Shown here one piece after another: positions 48,431-58,590 of a DNA stretch of 64,000 bases (the first letter of the stretch is position 1; the number at the start of each line of letters is the position of its first letter). Origin of the DNA: Massilia putida (GTDB taxonomy: Bacteria; Pseudomonadota; Gammaproteobacteria; Burkholderiales; Burkholderiaceae_D). Below the pieces are notes generated by a model. It had not been told where the DNA came from and did no database searches. It was given only the letters and a program-made list of their open reading frames with translations. The DNA is taken from NCBI RefSeq assembly GCF_001941825.1, contig NZ_CP019038.1, positions 4,092,001 to 4,156,000 of the forward strand. Direction: 5' to 3'. The position numbers and the translations under genes are program-made.

Positions 48431-50071
48431 TTACTGCGTCACGCTCGAGTAGGAGCAGGACTTCACCTGACCGTGTACCGGGTCGCCGAACGTGGTGTTG
48501 TTGCAGGCCACCGGACCGGTCAGCACCTTCGACGTGTAGATCGTGGCGGTGCCGTAGCGGACTTCACGCTTGCCGCTGAACGAGCAGGTACCGCCTTCGC
48601 TGGCGCAGGCCGTAAAGGTCGGCGTCGTCGAAGTGGGTGCCGCGGTCGTCGCGGTCGTGTTGGCGTAGCTGCAGCTCTTGGGGACGCCGTGGAGCGGATC
48701 GCCGAACACGGCGGTCGTGCACGGGGTCGAAGCCGTGATCGTTTTCGACGTGTAGACACCGTTCGCGCCGAAGCGGACTTCACGGGTGCCGCTGAACGTG
48801 CAGGTACCGCCTTCGGTCGCGCAGGCCGTCCAGGACGTCGCCGTCGAAGTCGTCGGCGCGGTGGTCGCTTCGTACGCGCCGATGTCGATCTGGCCGACCA
48901 CCGGACGTGCTTCGCCGCTGGCGACAGCCTTGTATTGCGCGACCGGCGCCAGCGACACGCCCGTGGCGGACAGGCCCGGAGCGGAACCGGCATCGATCAT
49001 CAGCGCGCTCGTCGGATGCAGATCATAAGTGGCGCGGTTGACGAAGCTCGGGGACGCCGAACGGTAGTTGTTCTTGTCAATCGTCGTCGACTGGGTGCTG
49101 AACGTGCCCACGCCACCGAAGATATTGTTCTGGGCCAGGGCTGCGGTCGGGACCTTGCCGCTGACGAACAGGAACGTACCGCCGCTGCCCATATCGTTCA
49201 GGAACGTGTTGTTGACGACGTACAGGTCGCTGCCGATGTTGGTCGCGCCTTCCTCGCCGTAGGCCACCATGGTCGAGTTCGAATTCGAAGCCGGTTGCTG
49301 GATGATGTTGCCGATGATGTAGGAGGTACCGGCGTTCGGCAGGTCGATCTCGTACGACGGCATGCCGGCCGCGGTGCTGCCCGTTTCACCCGGGTTCAGG
49401 CTCGAGAAGCGGCTGTACACGATCATGTTGGTGTTGGCGCGCGATTTCAGGTTGTGACCGATGTTGGCGTCGTGCGAGAAGCTGTAGCGGAACGTCAGGC
49501 TCTTCACGTGGCCGATGTACAGGTTGTGCGACTGGCCGTCGCCGTGACCGTTGTGGCCGAATTCCGTGTATTCGATCAGGATGTCGCTGTTCGTGTTCGC
49601 GTTGGCCAGGATGCCGTTCTCGTTATCGTGGATGAACGAGTTACGCAGCGTGAAATTCGTGGCTTCGAGGCGGAAGGCGGCGCCGTTCGCGTCCGGCACT
49701 TTCGCGCCATACATTTCGACGTTGTCGACCGTCAGGTTGTTACCGTCGACGACCCAGGTGCCCTTGCCGCCGGCGTTCATGCCGGCCGCGTCGATTTTCG
49801 GACGGCCGTTGACGCCGCGGATGGTCAGGTTGTTGCGGTTGATGTAGCAGACGTCGCCGCTGTAGGTGGTGTTACCGGTAATTTCGATGACGTCGCCGTC
49901 TTGAGCAGCAGCAATGGCTGCGCACGGTTTGACATAGGTCTTGCCCGGGCCGACCGACAGCGTGGCTGCGGAAGCGGAGGTCACACCTGCGAATGCCAGC
50001 AGAACGGCAGCAGTCATACGCGATGCGGAGAAGTGGGTGTTGCGCGATGCGGTTTGACGCAGTTGTTGCAT
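48431..50071 (-). CDS. Secreted right-handed beta-helix protein with two 4-Cys C-terminal modules
   Basis: The 546-residue exported protein has a signal peptide (cut after TSASA), then a parallel beta-helix domain of about 370 residues (NNLTIRGVNGRPKIDAAG, FTLRNSFIHDNENGIL, HNLYIGHVKSLTFRYSFSHDANIGHNLKSR). The pattern recalls polysaccharide lyases and related pectate-lyase-fold proteins. It is followed by GEARPVVGQIDIGAYE and two copies of a ~57-residue module with four cysteines (CATEGGTCTFSGTREVRFGANG ... CTTAVFGDPLHGVPKSCSY). The start ATG at 50071 follows GAGGA. It is one of three tandem paralogues. A catalytic activity is not proven; binding of polysaccharide or surface display is equally possible. 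Confidence 0.85.
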   Translation of the reverse strand: MQQLRQTASRNTHFSASRMTAAVLLAFAGVTSASAATLSVGPGKTYVKPCAAIAAAQDGDVIEITGNTTYSGDVCYINRNNLTIRGVNGRPKIDAAGMNAGGKGTWVVDGNNLTVDNVEMYGAKVPDANGAAFRLEATNFTLRNSFIHDNENGILANANTNSDILIEYTEFGHNGHGDGQSHNLYIGHVKSLTFRYSFSHDANIGHNLKSRANTNMIVYSRFSSLNPGETGSTAAGMPSYEIDLPNAGTSYIIGNIIQQPASNSNSTMVAYGEEGATNIGSDLYVVNNTFLNDMGSGGTFLFVSGKVPTAALAQNNIFGGVGTFSTQSTTIDKNNYRSASPSFVNRATYDLHPTSALMIDAGSAPGLSATGVSLAPVAQYKAVASGEARPVVGQIDIGAYEATTAPTTSTATSWTACATEGGTCTFSGTREVRFGANGVYTSKTITASTPCTTAVFGDPLHGVPKSCSYANTTATTAAPTSTTPTFTACASEGGTCSFSGKREVRYGTATIYTSKVLTGPVACNNTTFGDPVHGQVKSCSYSSVTQ

Positions 50072-50107
50072 GTCGATGTCCTCGTAAGCGGATTTCCTGT
50101 CAGCAGT

Positions 50108-50171
50108 TAATTCCTGCTGGAAAGTTGCAGAATACGAGGTTTGAGATCGACGGTTTGTAACGAATTGTAAC
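50108..50171 (-). promoter_or_regulatory. Conserved upstream block with TGTAAC-N4-TGTAAC direct repeat
   Basis: The leader of the beta-helix gene holds a direct repeat TGTAAC-GAAT-TGTAAC (plus strand 50156-50171; 10-bp period) and the block AGAATACGAGGTTTG. The same block and repeat lie at the same distance before the paralogue at 52777. A direct repeat with one helical turn suits an OmpR-family regulator. Inferred. Confidence 0.5.
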
Positions 50172-50872
50172 CTAGAATAACGAACAGGCAAACCTGAAAA
50201 AAGGTTAATTAATGTTCCTTTTAGCGTTATTTAGTAGAACTAAAGAACATTTACTGGTCAATTTTTCTAGCACTGGCTGCAAGAAAAAACGCTCCGCATA
50301 CCGACTTTCCCTATGGAATGTAATTTCCGGTGAAAAATTACCGACAGAGCGAGAGTGACAACATGCATATCTGTCTGGTAAGTGCTGGGGGCGCGGGCGT
50401 TATCAGAATGACTTCAAAAAAAATTTTCGAAATCAAGCCGATGTTGCGTGCACGCTGCATTTTTTTTGCGGGCAAATTTGTGCCTACAACTAACACGCAC
50501 ACGGAATTTACAGAAAAAGTTCAGGCCTGGAAACTATTTTCCGCGAAAACGTTGTTTTGGCGGTAATTACGGACAGTTAAGTTCAGGCACAGCGAACAAA
50601 GGTGCTGTTTGCGCAAAAGAGCAAACTTGCCAGTGCCGCCGTGAGAAGACTGCCGGCGTGGAGATCGAGACGGAGTCGGGCCAACGGCGTGCCGGAGAGT
50701 GGGGAGGTGGCGGCAGTGCTGGCAGTCGTTCACGCTGGCGGACTGTCAGCTCGGAAATGCGCTTGAGCAATCGTTTGACCTGCCGGGTTTACATGGTAGT
50801 TCCGCTCAACGGTTCAGGTCGACCGTTTGACCGTGGGATGCCGAAAAGATTCCACACGTAACGCAAACAGCG
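50172..50872. other. Intergenic region without a supported gene
   Basis: About 700 bp. The first half is AT-rich and probably contains the promoter of the gene ending at 48431. The second half returns to high GC. Short frames (for example 50330-50566 and 50567-50770) have no ribosome site, no homology I recognise and atypical composition. No RNA gene or mobile element is visible. Confidence 0.5.
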
Positions 50873-50903
50873 CAAAAAAAACGCGGCACAAGGCCGCGTT
50901 TTC
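50873..50903 (-). terminator. Intrinsic terminator of the second beta-helix gene
   Basis: On the minus strand AAAACGCGGC-CTTGT-GCCGCGTTTTTTT forms a 10-bp stem with a T-run. It lies just after the stop of the gene at 50921. Confidence 0.88.
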
Positions 50904-50920
50904 AGTAGTGAGCGTGACTG

Positions 50921-52777
50921 TTACTTGTAGCTGCAAGTCTTGGGCATCTTGTACGCCGGATCACCAAAAACGGCATTCGTGCAGGCCACCGGACCGGTCA
51001 CGGTCTTCATCGCGTAATTGCCGTTGAGGCCATAACGGACCTGGTGCGTGCCCGAGATCGAGCAGACACCGCCCTCGGACGCGCACGTCCTCCAGGCGCC
51101 ATCGGTCGGTGCCGGTGCCGGGGCCGTGGCCGTGGGCGCGGTGCCGGCCGAACCCGACGTCGCGACCGTGTTGCTGGAGTAGCTGCAGGACTTGAGCTGG
51201 CCTTTTGCCGGATCGCTGAACGAGGAATTCAAGCACACGACGGAACCGGTGAAAGTCTTCGTCACGAAGGACCCGTTTGCGCCGTAGCGGACTTCGCGGG
51301 TGCCGCTGAACGTGCAGGTGCTGCCTTCCCCGGCGCAGGGGATCCAGGACGCCGTGCTCGCCACCGGAGCCGACACCGCGGTCGTGGTCGCGCTGGAGTA
51401 GCTGCAGGTCTTGGGCACGCCGTGCACCGGATCGCCGAACACGGCCGAGGTGCACGGCGTCGAGCCGCTGATCACTTTCGACGTATACAAACCGTTGGCA
51501 CCGTAGCGGACTTCACGCGTGCCGCTGAACGAGCAGGTCGCGCCTTCGCCGCCGCAAGCCGTCCAGGTGACGGCCGGTGCGTTCGCCGCATCGCCCGTCG
51601 CTTCATAAGCACCGATGTCGAGCTGGCCGATCACCGGGCGCGCTTCGCCGGAAGCGTTGTCTTTATATTGCGCGACCGGCGTCAGCGACACGCCCGAAGC
51701 CGACTTGCCCGGATCCGAACCGGCATTGATCACGAGCGCGCTGGCGGTCGGATGCAGGTCCCAGTGGGCACGATCGACGAAGCCCGGCGCAACGCTGCGG
51801 TAGTTCGTCTTCAGGATGGCGCTGGCCTGGGTGGTCAGGGTACCGATACCACCGAAGATATTGTTCTGGATCACCGCGGGGGTCGGAACCTTGCCGCTGA
51901 CGAACAAGAATACGCCATCGTTGAAGTCGTTCAGGAACGTGTTGTTGATGACGTACAGGTCGCTACCGATGTTGACCGCACCTTCCTCACCGTAGGCCAC
52001 GATGTTCGCGTTCTGGTTCGCTGCCGGCTGTTCGATGATGTTGCCGATAATGTAGGAGGTACCGGCGTTCGGCAGGTCGATCTCGTACGACGGCTGGCCG
52101 CTGGCCGTGCTGCCGGTTTGGCCCCACGGCGTGCTCGAGAAGCGGCTATACGCGATCATATTCGTGTTCGCGCGCGATTTCAGGTTGTGGCCGACGTCGG
52201 CGTCATGCGAGTAGCTGTAACGGAACGTCAGGCTCTTCACGTGGCCGATGTACAGGTTGTGCGTCTGGCCCGTGCCGTTGCCGTTGTGACCGAATTCCGT
52301 GTACTCGATCAGGATGTCGCTGTTCGTGTTGGGATTGGCCAGGATGCCGTTCTCGTTATCGTGGATGAACGAGTTACGCAGCGTGAAATTGGTGCCCTGG
52401 AGGCGGAAGGCGGCCCCGTTGGCGTCCATGACCTTGGCGCCATACATTTCGACGTTGTCGACCGTCAGGTTATTGCCGTTGACGACCCAGATACCTTTGT
52501 CGGCGGCGTTCTTGCCGGCCGCATCGATTTTCGGACGGCCGTTGACGCCGCGGATGGTCAGGTTGTTGCGATTGATGCTGCAGACGTCGCCGCTGTAGGT
52601 GGTATTACCGGCGATTTCGATGACGTCGCCATCCTTGGCGACAGCGATGGCTGCGCACGGTTTGGCATAGGTCTTGCCTGGGCCGACCGACAGCGTGGCT
52701 GCGGAAGCGGAGGTCACACCTGCGAAGGCCATCATAACGGTGGCAGCCAGGAGTGAATGGGTACGCAGAGTGTGCAT
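50921..52777 (-). CDS. Secreted right-handed beta-helix protein with three 4-Cys C-terminal modules
   Basis: The 618-residue paralogue of the gene at 48431 is nearly identical over the signal peptide end and helix start (AGVTSASAATLSVGPGKTY). The beta-helix domain keeps all blocks (SGDVCSINRNNLTIRG, FIHDNENGILANPNTNSDIL, HNLYIGHVKSLTFRYSYSHDADVGHNLKSR). The tail has three four-cysteine modules separated by Ala/Ser/Thr/Pro linkers, one more than its neighbour; the last (CASEGGVCSISGTHQVRYGLNG) is the most divergent. The ATG at 52777 follows GAGGAA. It has its own upstream regulatory block and terminator, so it is an independent transcription unit. Confidence 0.86.
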   Translation of the reverse strand: MHTLRTHSLLAATVMMAFAGVTSASAATLSVGPGKTYAKPCAAIAVAKDGDVIEIAGNTTYSGDVCSINRNNLTIRGVNGRPKIDAAGKNAADKGIWVVNGNNLTVDNVEMYGAKVMDANGAAFRLQGTNFTLRNSFIHDNENGILANPNTNSDILIEYTEFGHNGNGTGQTHNLYIGHVKSLTFRYSYSHDADVGHNLKSRANTNMIAYSRFSSTPWGQTGSTASGQPSYEIDLPNAGTSYIIGNIIEQPAANQNANIVAYGEEGAVNIGSDLYVINNTFLNDFNDGVFLFVSGKVPTPAVIQNNIFGGIGTLTTQASAILKTNYRSVAPGFVDRAHWDLHPTASALVINAGSDPGKSASGVSLTPVAQYKDNASGEARPVIGQLDIGAYEATGDAANAPAVTWTACGGEGATCSFSGTREVRYGANGLYTSKVISGSTPCTSAVFGDPVHGVPKTCSYSSATTTAVSAPVASTASWIPCAGEGSTCTFSGTREVRYGANGSFVTKTFTGSVVCLNSSFSDPAKGQLKSCSYSSNTVATSGSAGTAPTATAPAPAPTDGAWRTCASEGGVCSISGTHQVRYGLNGNYAMKTVTGPVACTNAVFGDPAYKMPKTCSYK

Positions 52778-52807
52778 GAAATTCCTCGTAAAGTTTCTGT
52801 GTGGGAA

Positions 52808-52872
52808 GTAATTCCCAGTGGCAAGATGGAGAATACGAGGTTTGTGAACCGTGGCTTGTAACAAGATGTAAC
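52808..52872 (-). promoter_or_regulatory. Conserved upstream block with TGTAAC-N4-TGTAAC direct repeat (second copy)
   Basis: TGTAAC-AAGA-TGTAAC (52857-52872) lies 80 bp before the start codon, with the shared AGAATACGAGGTTTG block between them. This parallels 50108-50171, where the repeat is 85 bp from the start. Conservation of the repeat while the spacer changed suggests a functional operator. Confidence 0.5.
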
Positions 52873-53207
52873 AGCAATTGTTCAATTAAAAAGACCTTGA
52901 ACAAGGTCGTTGCTGCATTGCCCAGGATTATTCATGACAAAAATTCCATCTTGATGACTTCTTGAAAATTTTCTTCAGACCGAAGTCGTTTGTGTTTCCT
53001 CAACCCAATTTTTCTTCTCCCTATGAAACTTTGGGTTTTAAAGGCAGCAAATCAACAGTGGGAATTTTGCAAGAGATGGTAGCGTTTATGCATGAGCCCG
53101 CTGATTTCACTTTTTTGATGAAAATCAGCGGGAAAAACGCTTACGGATGCGAATTGTTGCGTATACGCGTCAATGATGGGGGCGCTGCGCGATGAGCGGC
53201 AGCCGGC
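52873..53207. other. AT-rich intergenic region
   Basis: This ~335-bp region is AT-rich and probably carries the promoter of the second beta-helix gene. A 77-codon frame at 52962-53195 (plus) has no ribosome site and no recognisable similarity, so it is not called. No clear terminator for the third beta-helix gene is seen. Confidence 0.45.
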
Positions 53208-54374
53208 TCAACGACTGGCCGCGTCCTGCGCACGGCCTTTGTGGGCAGCACCTTTCACCTCGAGGCCGCTGGACCACGGATCCGCCGCCGGGCCCGCTTT
53301 CTGGACCATGTCATTGACAAGCGGCCGTAGCGAGAGGCCGGCACGGTCGATGAACCCGGGTTTTTCCAGGCGATGATTGTCTTTCTGGATGGCGCTGGAC
53401 TGGGTAGTCAGTGTGCCGGGGCCTGCGAATACATTGTTTTGAATCAGGGCCGGTGTCGACACCTTGCCGCTGATAAACAAGAACGTGCCACTGGTGAAGT
53501 CATTCAAGAAGGTGTTATTGATGACATATAAATCCTGGCCGGGATTGATTGCCCCTTCTTCTCCATACGCCACGATGTTTGAATTGTCGTTAATGGCCGG
53601 CTGTTCGATCACATTGCCGATGAGGTAGGACGTGCCGGCATTCGGCAAGTCGATTTCGTACGACGGCTTGCCGCTGGCCGTGCTGCCGGGCTTGCCGGGT
53701 GGCGTGCTCGAGAAGCGGTTGTACGCAATCATATTGAACATCGCGCGCGACTTCAGGTTGTGCCCGATATTCGCGTCATGCGAATAGTTGTAGCGGAAGG
53801 TCAGGCTTTTGGCGTTGCCGATATAAAGGTTGTGCGTCTGGCCCGTACCGCTGCCGTTGTGGCCGAACTCGCTGTGCTCGATCACCACATTGCTGGCGCG
53901 ATTGACGCCGCTCAGAATGCCATTTTCGTTGTCGTGAATGAACGCGTTACGCAACGTAAAATTCGTGCCTTCCAGGCGCAGCGCCGCGCCGTTCCCGTCC
54001 GGTACTTTCGAACCCTTCATCTCGACGTTCTCGACCGTGATGTTGTTGCCGATGACGACCCAGGTCCCCTTGCCGCCGTGGTTGCGTTCGGCGGCGTCGA
54101 TGGTCGGGCGACCCTGTACGCCGCGGATGGTCAGATTGTTGTGGGCGATGGCGCAGACGTCGCCGCTGTATGTCCAGTCGCCGACAATCTCGATGGTATC
54201 GCCATCCTTGGCGGCGGTAATCGCAGCGCAGGGCGAGACATAGGTCTTGCCCGGGCCGACCGACAAGGTGGCGGCACCCGCCGTGCCGGCCATGGCCAGC
54301 AGCAGGGATGCGATCGACAGGCCGGCCGGCGGGAAGGCCGGGTTGCGCGTTACGGGGGTGTACAACGGTGACAC
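53208..54374 (-). CDS. Secreted right-handed beta-helix protein, short paralogue lacking the 4-Cys modules
   Basis: The 388-residue third paralogue carries the same helix blocks (ATLSVGPGKTYVSPCAAI, FIHDNENGILSG, HNLYIGNAKSLTFRYNYSHDANIGHNLKSRA), but the C-terminus stops early in an unrelated polar tail (LEVKGAAHKGRAQDAASR). It has lost both the GEARPVVGQ...GAYE segment and all cysteine modules. By alignment with the leader of the second copy (GAGGAATTTC-ATG versus GAGGAATGAC-GTG), the start is GTG at 54374. The upstream ATGs overlap the ribosome site. It lies 60 bp downstream of the cytochrome gene's stop and may depend on readthrough of that terminator. Divergence is greater than between the other two copies. 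Confidence 0.8.
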   Translation of the reverse strand: MSPLYTPVTRNPAFPPAGLSIASLLLAMAGTAGAATLSVGPGKTYVSPCAAITAAKDGDTIEIVGDWTYSGDVCAIAHNNLTIRGVQGRPTIDAAERNHGGKGTWVVIGNNITVENVEMKGSKVPDGNGAALRLEGTNFTLRNAFIHDNENGILSGVNRASNVVIEHSEFGHNGSGTGQTHNLYIGNAKSLTFRYNYSHDANIGHNLKSRAMFNMIAYNRFSSTPPGKPGSTASGKPSYEIDLPNAGTSYLIGNVIEQPAINDNSNIVAYGEEGAINPGQDLYVINNTFLNDFTSGTFLFISGKVSTPALIQNNVFAGPGTLTTQSSAIQKDNHRLEKPGFIDRAGLSLRPLVNDMVQKAGPAADPWSSGLEVKGAAHKGRAQDAASR

Positions 54375-54401
54375 GTCATTCCTCATTTGATTCGTTACCA
54401 T

Positions 54402-54430
54402 AAAAAAAACCGTCCCGCAGGACGGCTTTT
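54402..54430 (-). terminator. Intrinsic terminator of the cytochrome gene
   Basis: On the minus strand AAAAGCCGTCC-TGC-GGACGGTTTTTTTT forms a stem with a T-run just after the cytochrome c stop. Confidence 0.85.
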
Positions 54431-54434
54431 CGGC

Positions 54435-55328
54435 TTACTTCGCTGCCGCGACCATGTAGTCCACGGCGGCTTTCACGTCGGCATCCGGTGCCGTGGAACC
54501 GCCCTTGGGCGGCATCATGCCGGACTTGCCCTGGAAACCCTTGATGGCATGCTGGTACAGCGTATTCGTGCCCTGGGCGATGCGGGGTGCCCAGGCCGCC
54601 TTGTCGCCGAATTTCGGCGCGCCGGCGATGCCGGCGCCGTGGCACGCCACGCAGGTCGCGTCGAACAAGGCCTTGCCGGCCTGGTTGTTGCCGGCCACGG
54701 CCGGCGTCGCGATGGCCCCGGCGACGGGCGGCGTGCCCGGCGTTGCTGCCGGTTGGGCCGGTGCCGGTGTGGCGTTCGCTGCGGGCGCTGCAGGCGCTGC
54801 CGCAGCTGCGGCTGGTTGCGCCGGCGCTTCCGGTTCCTTGAACTTGGCGCCCGACTGGTTGGCCATGTAGGCGACCGCGCGTGCGACTTCGATATTGTCG
54901 AGATCGGGATTGCCGCCCTTGGCCGGCATGGCGCGGATACCTTGTACGGCGTGCTGGACGAGCGTGTCGTAACCCTGGGCGATGCGGGCGCTCCAGGCGC
55001 CGGCGTCACCGGCTTTCGGTGCGCCGGCCGCACCCGTGCCGTGGCAGGCCACGCACACGGCGTTATACACGGCCTGGCCCGATTGCAGAACCTTGGGCGC
55101 ATTCGCATCCTTGAACGCAAACCCTTCCTCGGCCACCGGGCGCACGCGCGCGGCAATGGCCTGCGCACTCTGGCTTTCGGACCCGGCGCCGCCCAGGGGC
55201 TTGTTGGTGGCAAAGATCACCAGCAGAATGATGCCGATGACGATGACCAGGAAAAAACCCGCTACTGCGATGATCAGCTGCTTGGGAGTCCGAATGAAGG
55301 AAGTGTGTTCGGTGTGTGCGTCGCTCAT
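54435..55328 (-). CDS. Membrane-anchored dihaem cytochrome c (cytochrome c5-like)
   Basis: The 297-residue protein has one N-terminal membrane helix (about 17-42, LIIAVAGFFLVIVIGIILLV), then two homologous class I cytochrome c domains, each with CVACHGxG haem-binding motifs (about residues 92 and 224) and distal methionines in IRAMPAKGG and GMMPPKGG. They are joined by a ~50-residue Ala/Pro linker. It is an electron carrier on the periplasmic face of the inner membrane, in the c5/CycB family often linked to terminal oxidases. No oxidase genes adjoin. The start at 55328 follows AAGGA. Confidence 0.92.
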   Translation of the reverse strand: MSDAHTEHTSFIRTPKQLIIAVAGFFLVIVIGIILLVIFATNKPLGGAGSESQSAQAIAARVRPVAEEGFAFKDANAPKVLQSGQAVYNAVCVACHGTGAAGAPKAGDAGAWSARIAQGYDTLVQHAVQGIRAMPAKGGNPDLDNIEVARAVAYMANQSGAKFKEPEAPAQPAAAAAAPAAPAANATPAPAQPAATPGTPPVAGAIATPAVAGNNQAGKALFDATCVACHGAGIAGAPKFGDKAAWAPRIAQGTNTLYQHAIKGFQGKSGMMPPKGGSTAPDADVKAAVDYMVAAAK

Positions 55329-55511
55329 GATTTCCTTAATACAAATTAAAAAAACCTGCTTCTGCCCTACGGGATGCTTATCCAAATGCAATGCCGCCGG
55401 CCGATTATAGACGCAAAGACTTTTAATGGAAACGCAATTTCCGGCCGTGACGGCCGGTTCCCATAGACGACGGTCGGGAAAGTCTGTATCCTTCGCATCA
55501 CTTCGACCAGC

Positions 55512-55587
55512 GCGGCTGTAGCTCAGTGGATAGAGTATTGGCCTCCGAAGCCAAGGGTCGTGGGTTCGATCCCCGCCAGCCGCGCCA
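55512..55587 (+). tRNA. tRNA-Arg (anticodon CCG)
   Basis: The full cloverleaf can be traced: acceptor GCGGCTG/CAGCCGC, D arm GCTC...GAGT, anticodon arm TTGGC-CTCCGAA-GCCAA with anticodon CCG, T arm GTGGG-TTCGATC-CCCGC, discriminator G and an encoded CCA. It reads CGG arginine codons. It stands alone between the cytochrome gene and the GT2 gene. Confidence 0.95.
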
Positions 55588-55747
55588 TGCCTTCCGTCCT
55601 TCCCCCGCCATCCCCACCGTTTGTGCGCTGCAACGTCCGCGCATATGGTAGTGTCCGTTGCCTTTCGGATTTGCTGCACTTGTGTCAACATTCGACGCTG
55701 TGCCGCGACGCCGTCCGGCACCGATTTCCATTTCATAGAGGACGACG

Positions 55748-56731
55748 ATGAGCGCCAAGGTTTTCGTGATCATAGTGACCTACAACGGATCGAAGTGGGT
55801 GACCCCATGCTTTTCGAGCCTGCGCAAGTCGACTGTGCCACTGCATACGATCGTGATCGACAACGGTTCGCAGGACGACACGCTGGCCCGCATCGCGGCC
55901 GACTATCCGGAAGTCGAGATCGTCAATACGGGCAAGAACCACGGTTTCGGCAAGGCCAACAACATCGGCATGGAACTGGCCTATCGACGCGGCGCGGACT
56001 ATGTGTTCCTGCTTAACCAGGACGCCTGGATCGATCCGGACGCCGTCGAAAAGCTCGTCGACGCGCACCAGCGCCATCCGGACTACGGCATCATCAGCCC
56101 GATGCACCTGAACGGCGCCAGTGACGGCCTCGACTATGGCTTTTCCAATTACATCGGGCCGAACAAGTGCCGGGGCCTGTATTCGGATATCTACCTCGGC
56201 CGTGTGAAAGACGTATACGACGTCGGCTTCGTGAATGCCGCCGCCTGGTCGATGACGCGCGAATGCCTGGAACGGGTGGGCGGCTTCAGCCCGTCGTTCT
56301 TCCATTACGGCGAGGACGACAATTACACGCAACGTCTACACTTCCACAAGCTCAAGCTGGGTGTCCTGCCGACGTCGCGCATCTATCACGACCGCGAACA
56401 GCGCCCGCCCAGCAAATTCTTCGAGTCGGGAGAAACTTTCCGGCGCGAAGTCATCGCGCGCAGCTCGAACCCGAACGCGAATTTTTCGTTCGGCCGCGAA
56501 TGGGTGTCCGTGTTCGCCCACCTCGTCTATGCGCTGGCGCGCGTCAACACGCAGGACGTCAAACTGCAGTTGGCCAAGGCCCGCCTGCTGGCGGGTATCG
56601 ACAAGGCGGCGGTTCGCGCCAACCGCGAGCGCAGCAAGACGGGGCGCGCCGCGTTTCTCGATTTGGACGGCAGCGACGAGCCGATTTACCCTGCAAGCAT
56701 GCCATTACGACAAGTTACGAGCGTTCAATAA
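55748..56731 (+). CDS. Glycosyltransferase family 2 (rhamnosyltransferase-like)
   Basis: The 327-residue GT-A enzyme has VFVIIVTYNGSKWVTPCFSSL at the N-terminus, the nucleotide-binding IVIDNGSQDDT, the metal-binding region YVFLLNQDAWIDPDAVE and the acceptor segment FFHYGEDDNYTQRL. The pattern is that of family 2 enzymes in O-antigen or exopolysaccharide clusters, close to rhamnosyltransferase-type proteins. Acceptor and donor are unknown. It follows the tRNA gene; a GAGGACGAC ribosome region precedes the ATG. It lies in the polysaccharide region leading to the exosortase-linked locus. Confidence 0.9.
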   Translation: MSAKVFVIIVTYNGSKWVTPCFSSLRKSTVPLHTIVIDNGSQDDTLARIAADYPEVEIVNTGKNHGFGKANNIGMELAYRRGADYVFLLNQDAWIDPDAVEKLVDAHQRHPDYGIISPMHLNGASDGLDYGFSNYIGPNKCRGLYSDIYLGRVKDVYDVGFVNAAAWSMTRECLERVGGFSPSFFHYGEDDNYTQRLHFHKLKLGVLPTSRIYHDREQRPPSKFFESGETFRREVIARSSNPNANFSFGREWVSVFAHLVYALARVNTQDVKLQLAKARLLAGIDKAAVRANRERSKTGRAAFLDLDGSDEPIYPASMPLRQVTSVQ

Positions 56732-57060
56732 CCATGCTTACAACACTCCAGCTCATCTGAATAAGGTAGTGCTTGCCTCTTTCGACCGCACCCACTTATT
56801 CTGCTGTTCTCGGAGCGCTTCGTTTCATGCGCACGGTATGTCTTGTTGCTAACTTGTAATCGATAAAATGTTATTATCTCATCAGCACGGCGGTGAGGAT
56901 TCGTGAAGATCAGGTTGACTACCGCAGCGTGAGCGATGCTCTGCAACTGTTGATGATATAGGCCGCCGCTGTCAGGAAGACAGGGCAACTTGTCGAGCAG
57001 GCAGACGTTTCCGTGCTAATCAAAAGTTATCGTAATAGCAAACAAGCGGACGGAATCAAT
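56732..57060 (+). promoter_or_regulatory. AT-rich promoter region and long leader before the nucleotide-sugar dehydrogenase gene
   Basis: A 329-bp gap with no gene. AT-rich sequence at 56855-56880 includes TAAAAT, a possible -10 box. The following ~150 bp can form stems (GCGGT...ACCGC at 56891-56927 and CTGTC-AGGAA-GACAG near 56970), so the transcript probably has a structured 5' leader. It does not match a c-di-GMP riboswitch or an ops element as I know them. Confidence 0.4.
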
Positions 57061-58350
<1,290 letters not shown>

Positions 58351-58590
58351 CGTGATGCCGGCGTCCGCGGCCCCGGTCGCGGACGCCATGACTATTCAAT
58401 GGGTCGTGCCGAGGGCAGGCCGCTTGGTCCCCGAGCCTTGCCGTTTCGCATGCAATGATGACAATGACAGTTCCTGGCTATTCTTGGCCTTATCTTTCCT
58501 CGAGTAAAAAGCTTTCGGGAACGTTCGCGCGTATCCCGGTTCAATCGTCGTTTGTGCAAGTCAGCAATAATAGCTACACCGGAGGCAATT

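Noticed and set aside
50330..50566. 78-codon frame between two beta-helix genes
   Set aside because: AT-rich intergenic sequence with no ribosome site or similarity.
52962..53195. 77-codon frame between the second and third beta-helix genes
   Set aside because: No ribosome site and no supporting features; likely promoter-region sequence.
56885..56900. GGCGGTGA as an ops/JUMPstart element for RfaH
   Set aside because: It differs from GGCGGTAG at the end and the rest of the JUMPstart consensus is missing.
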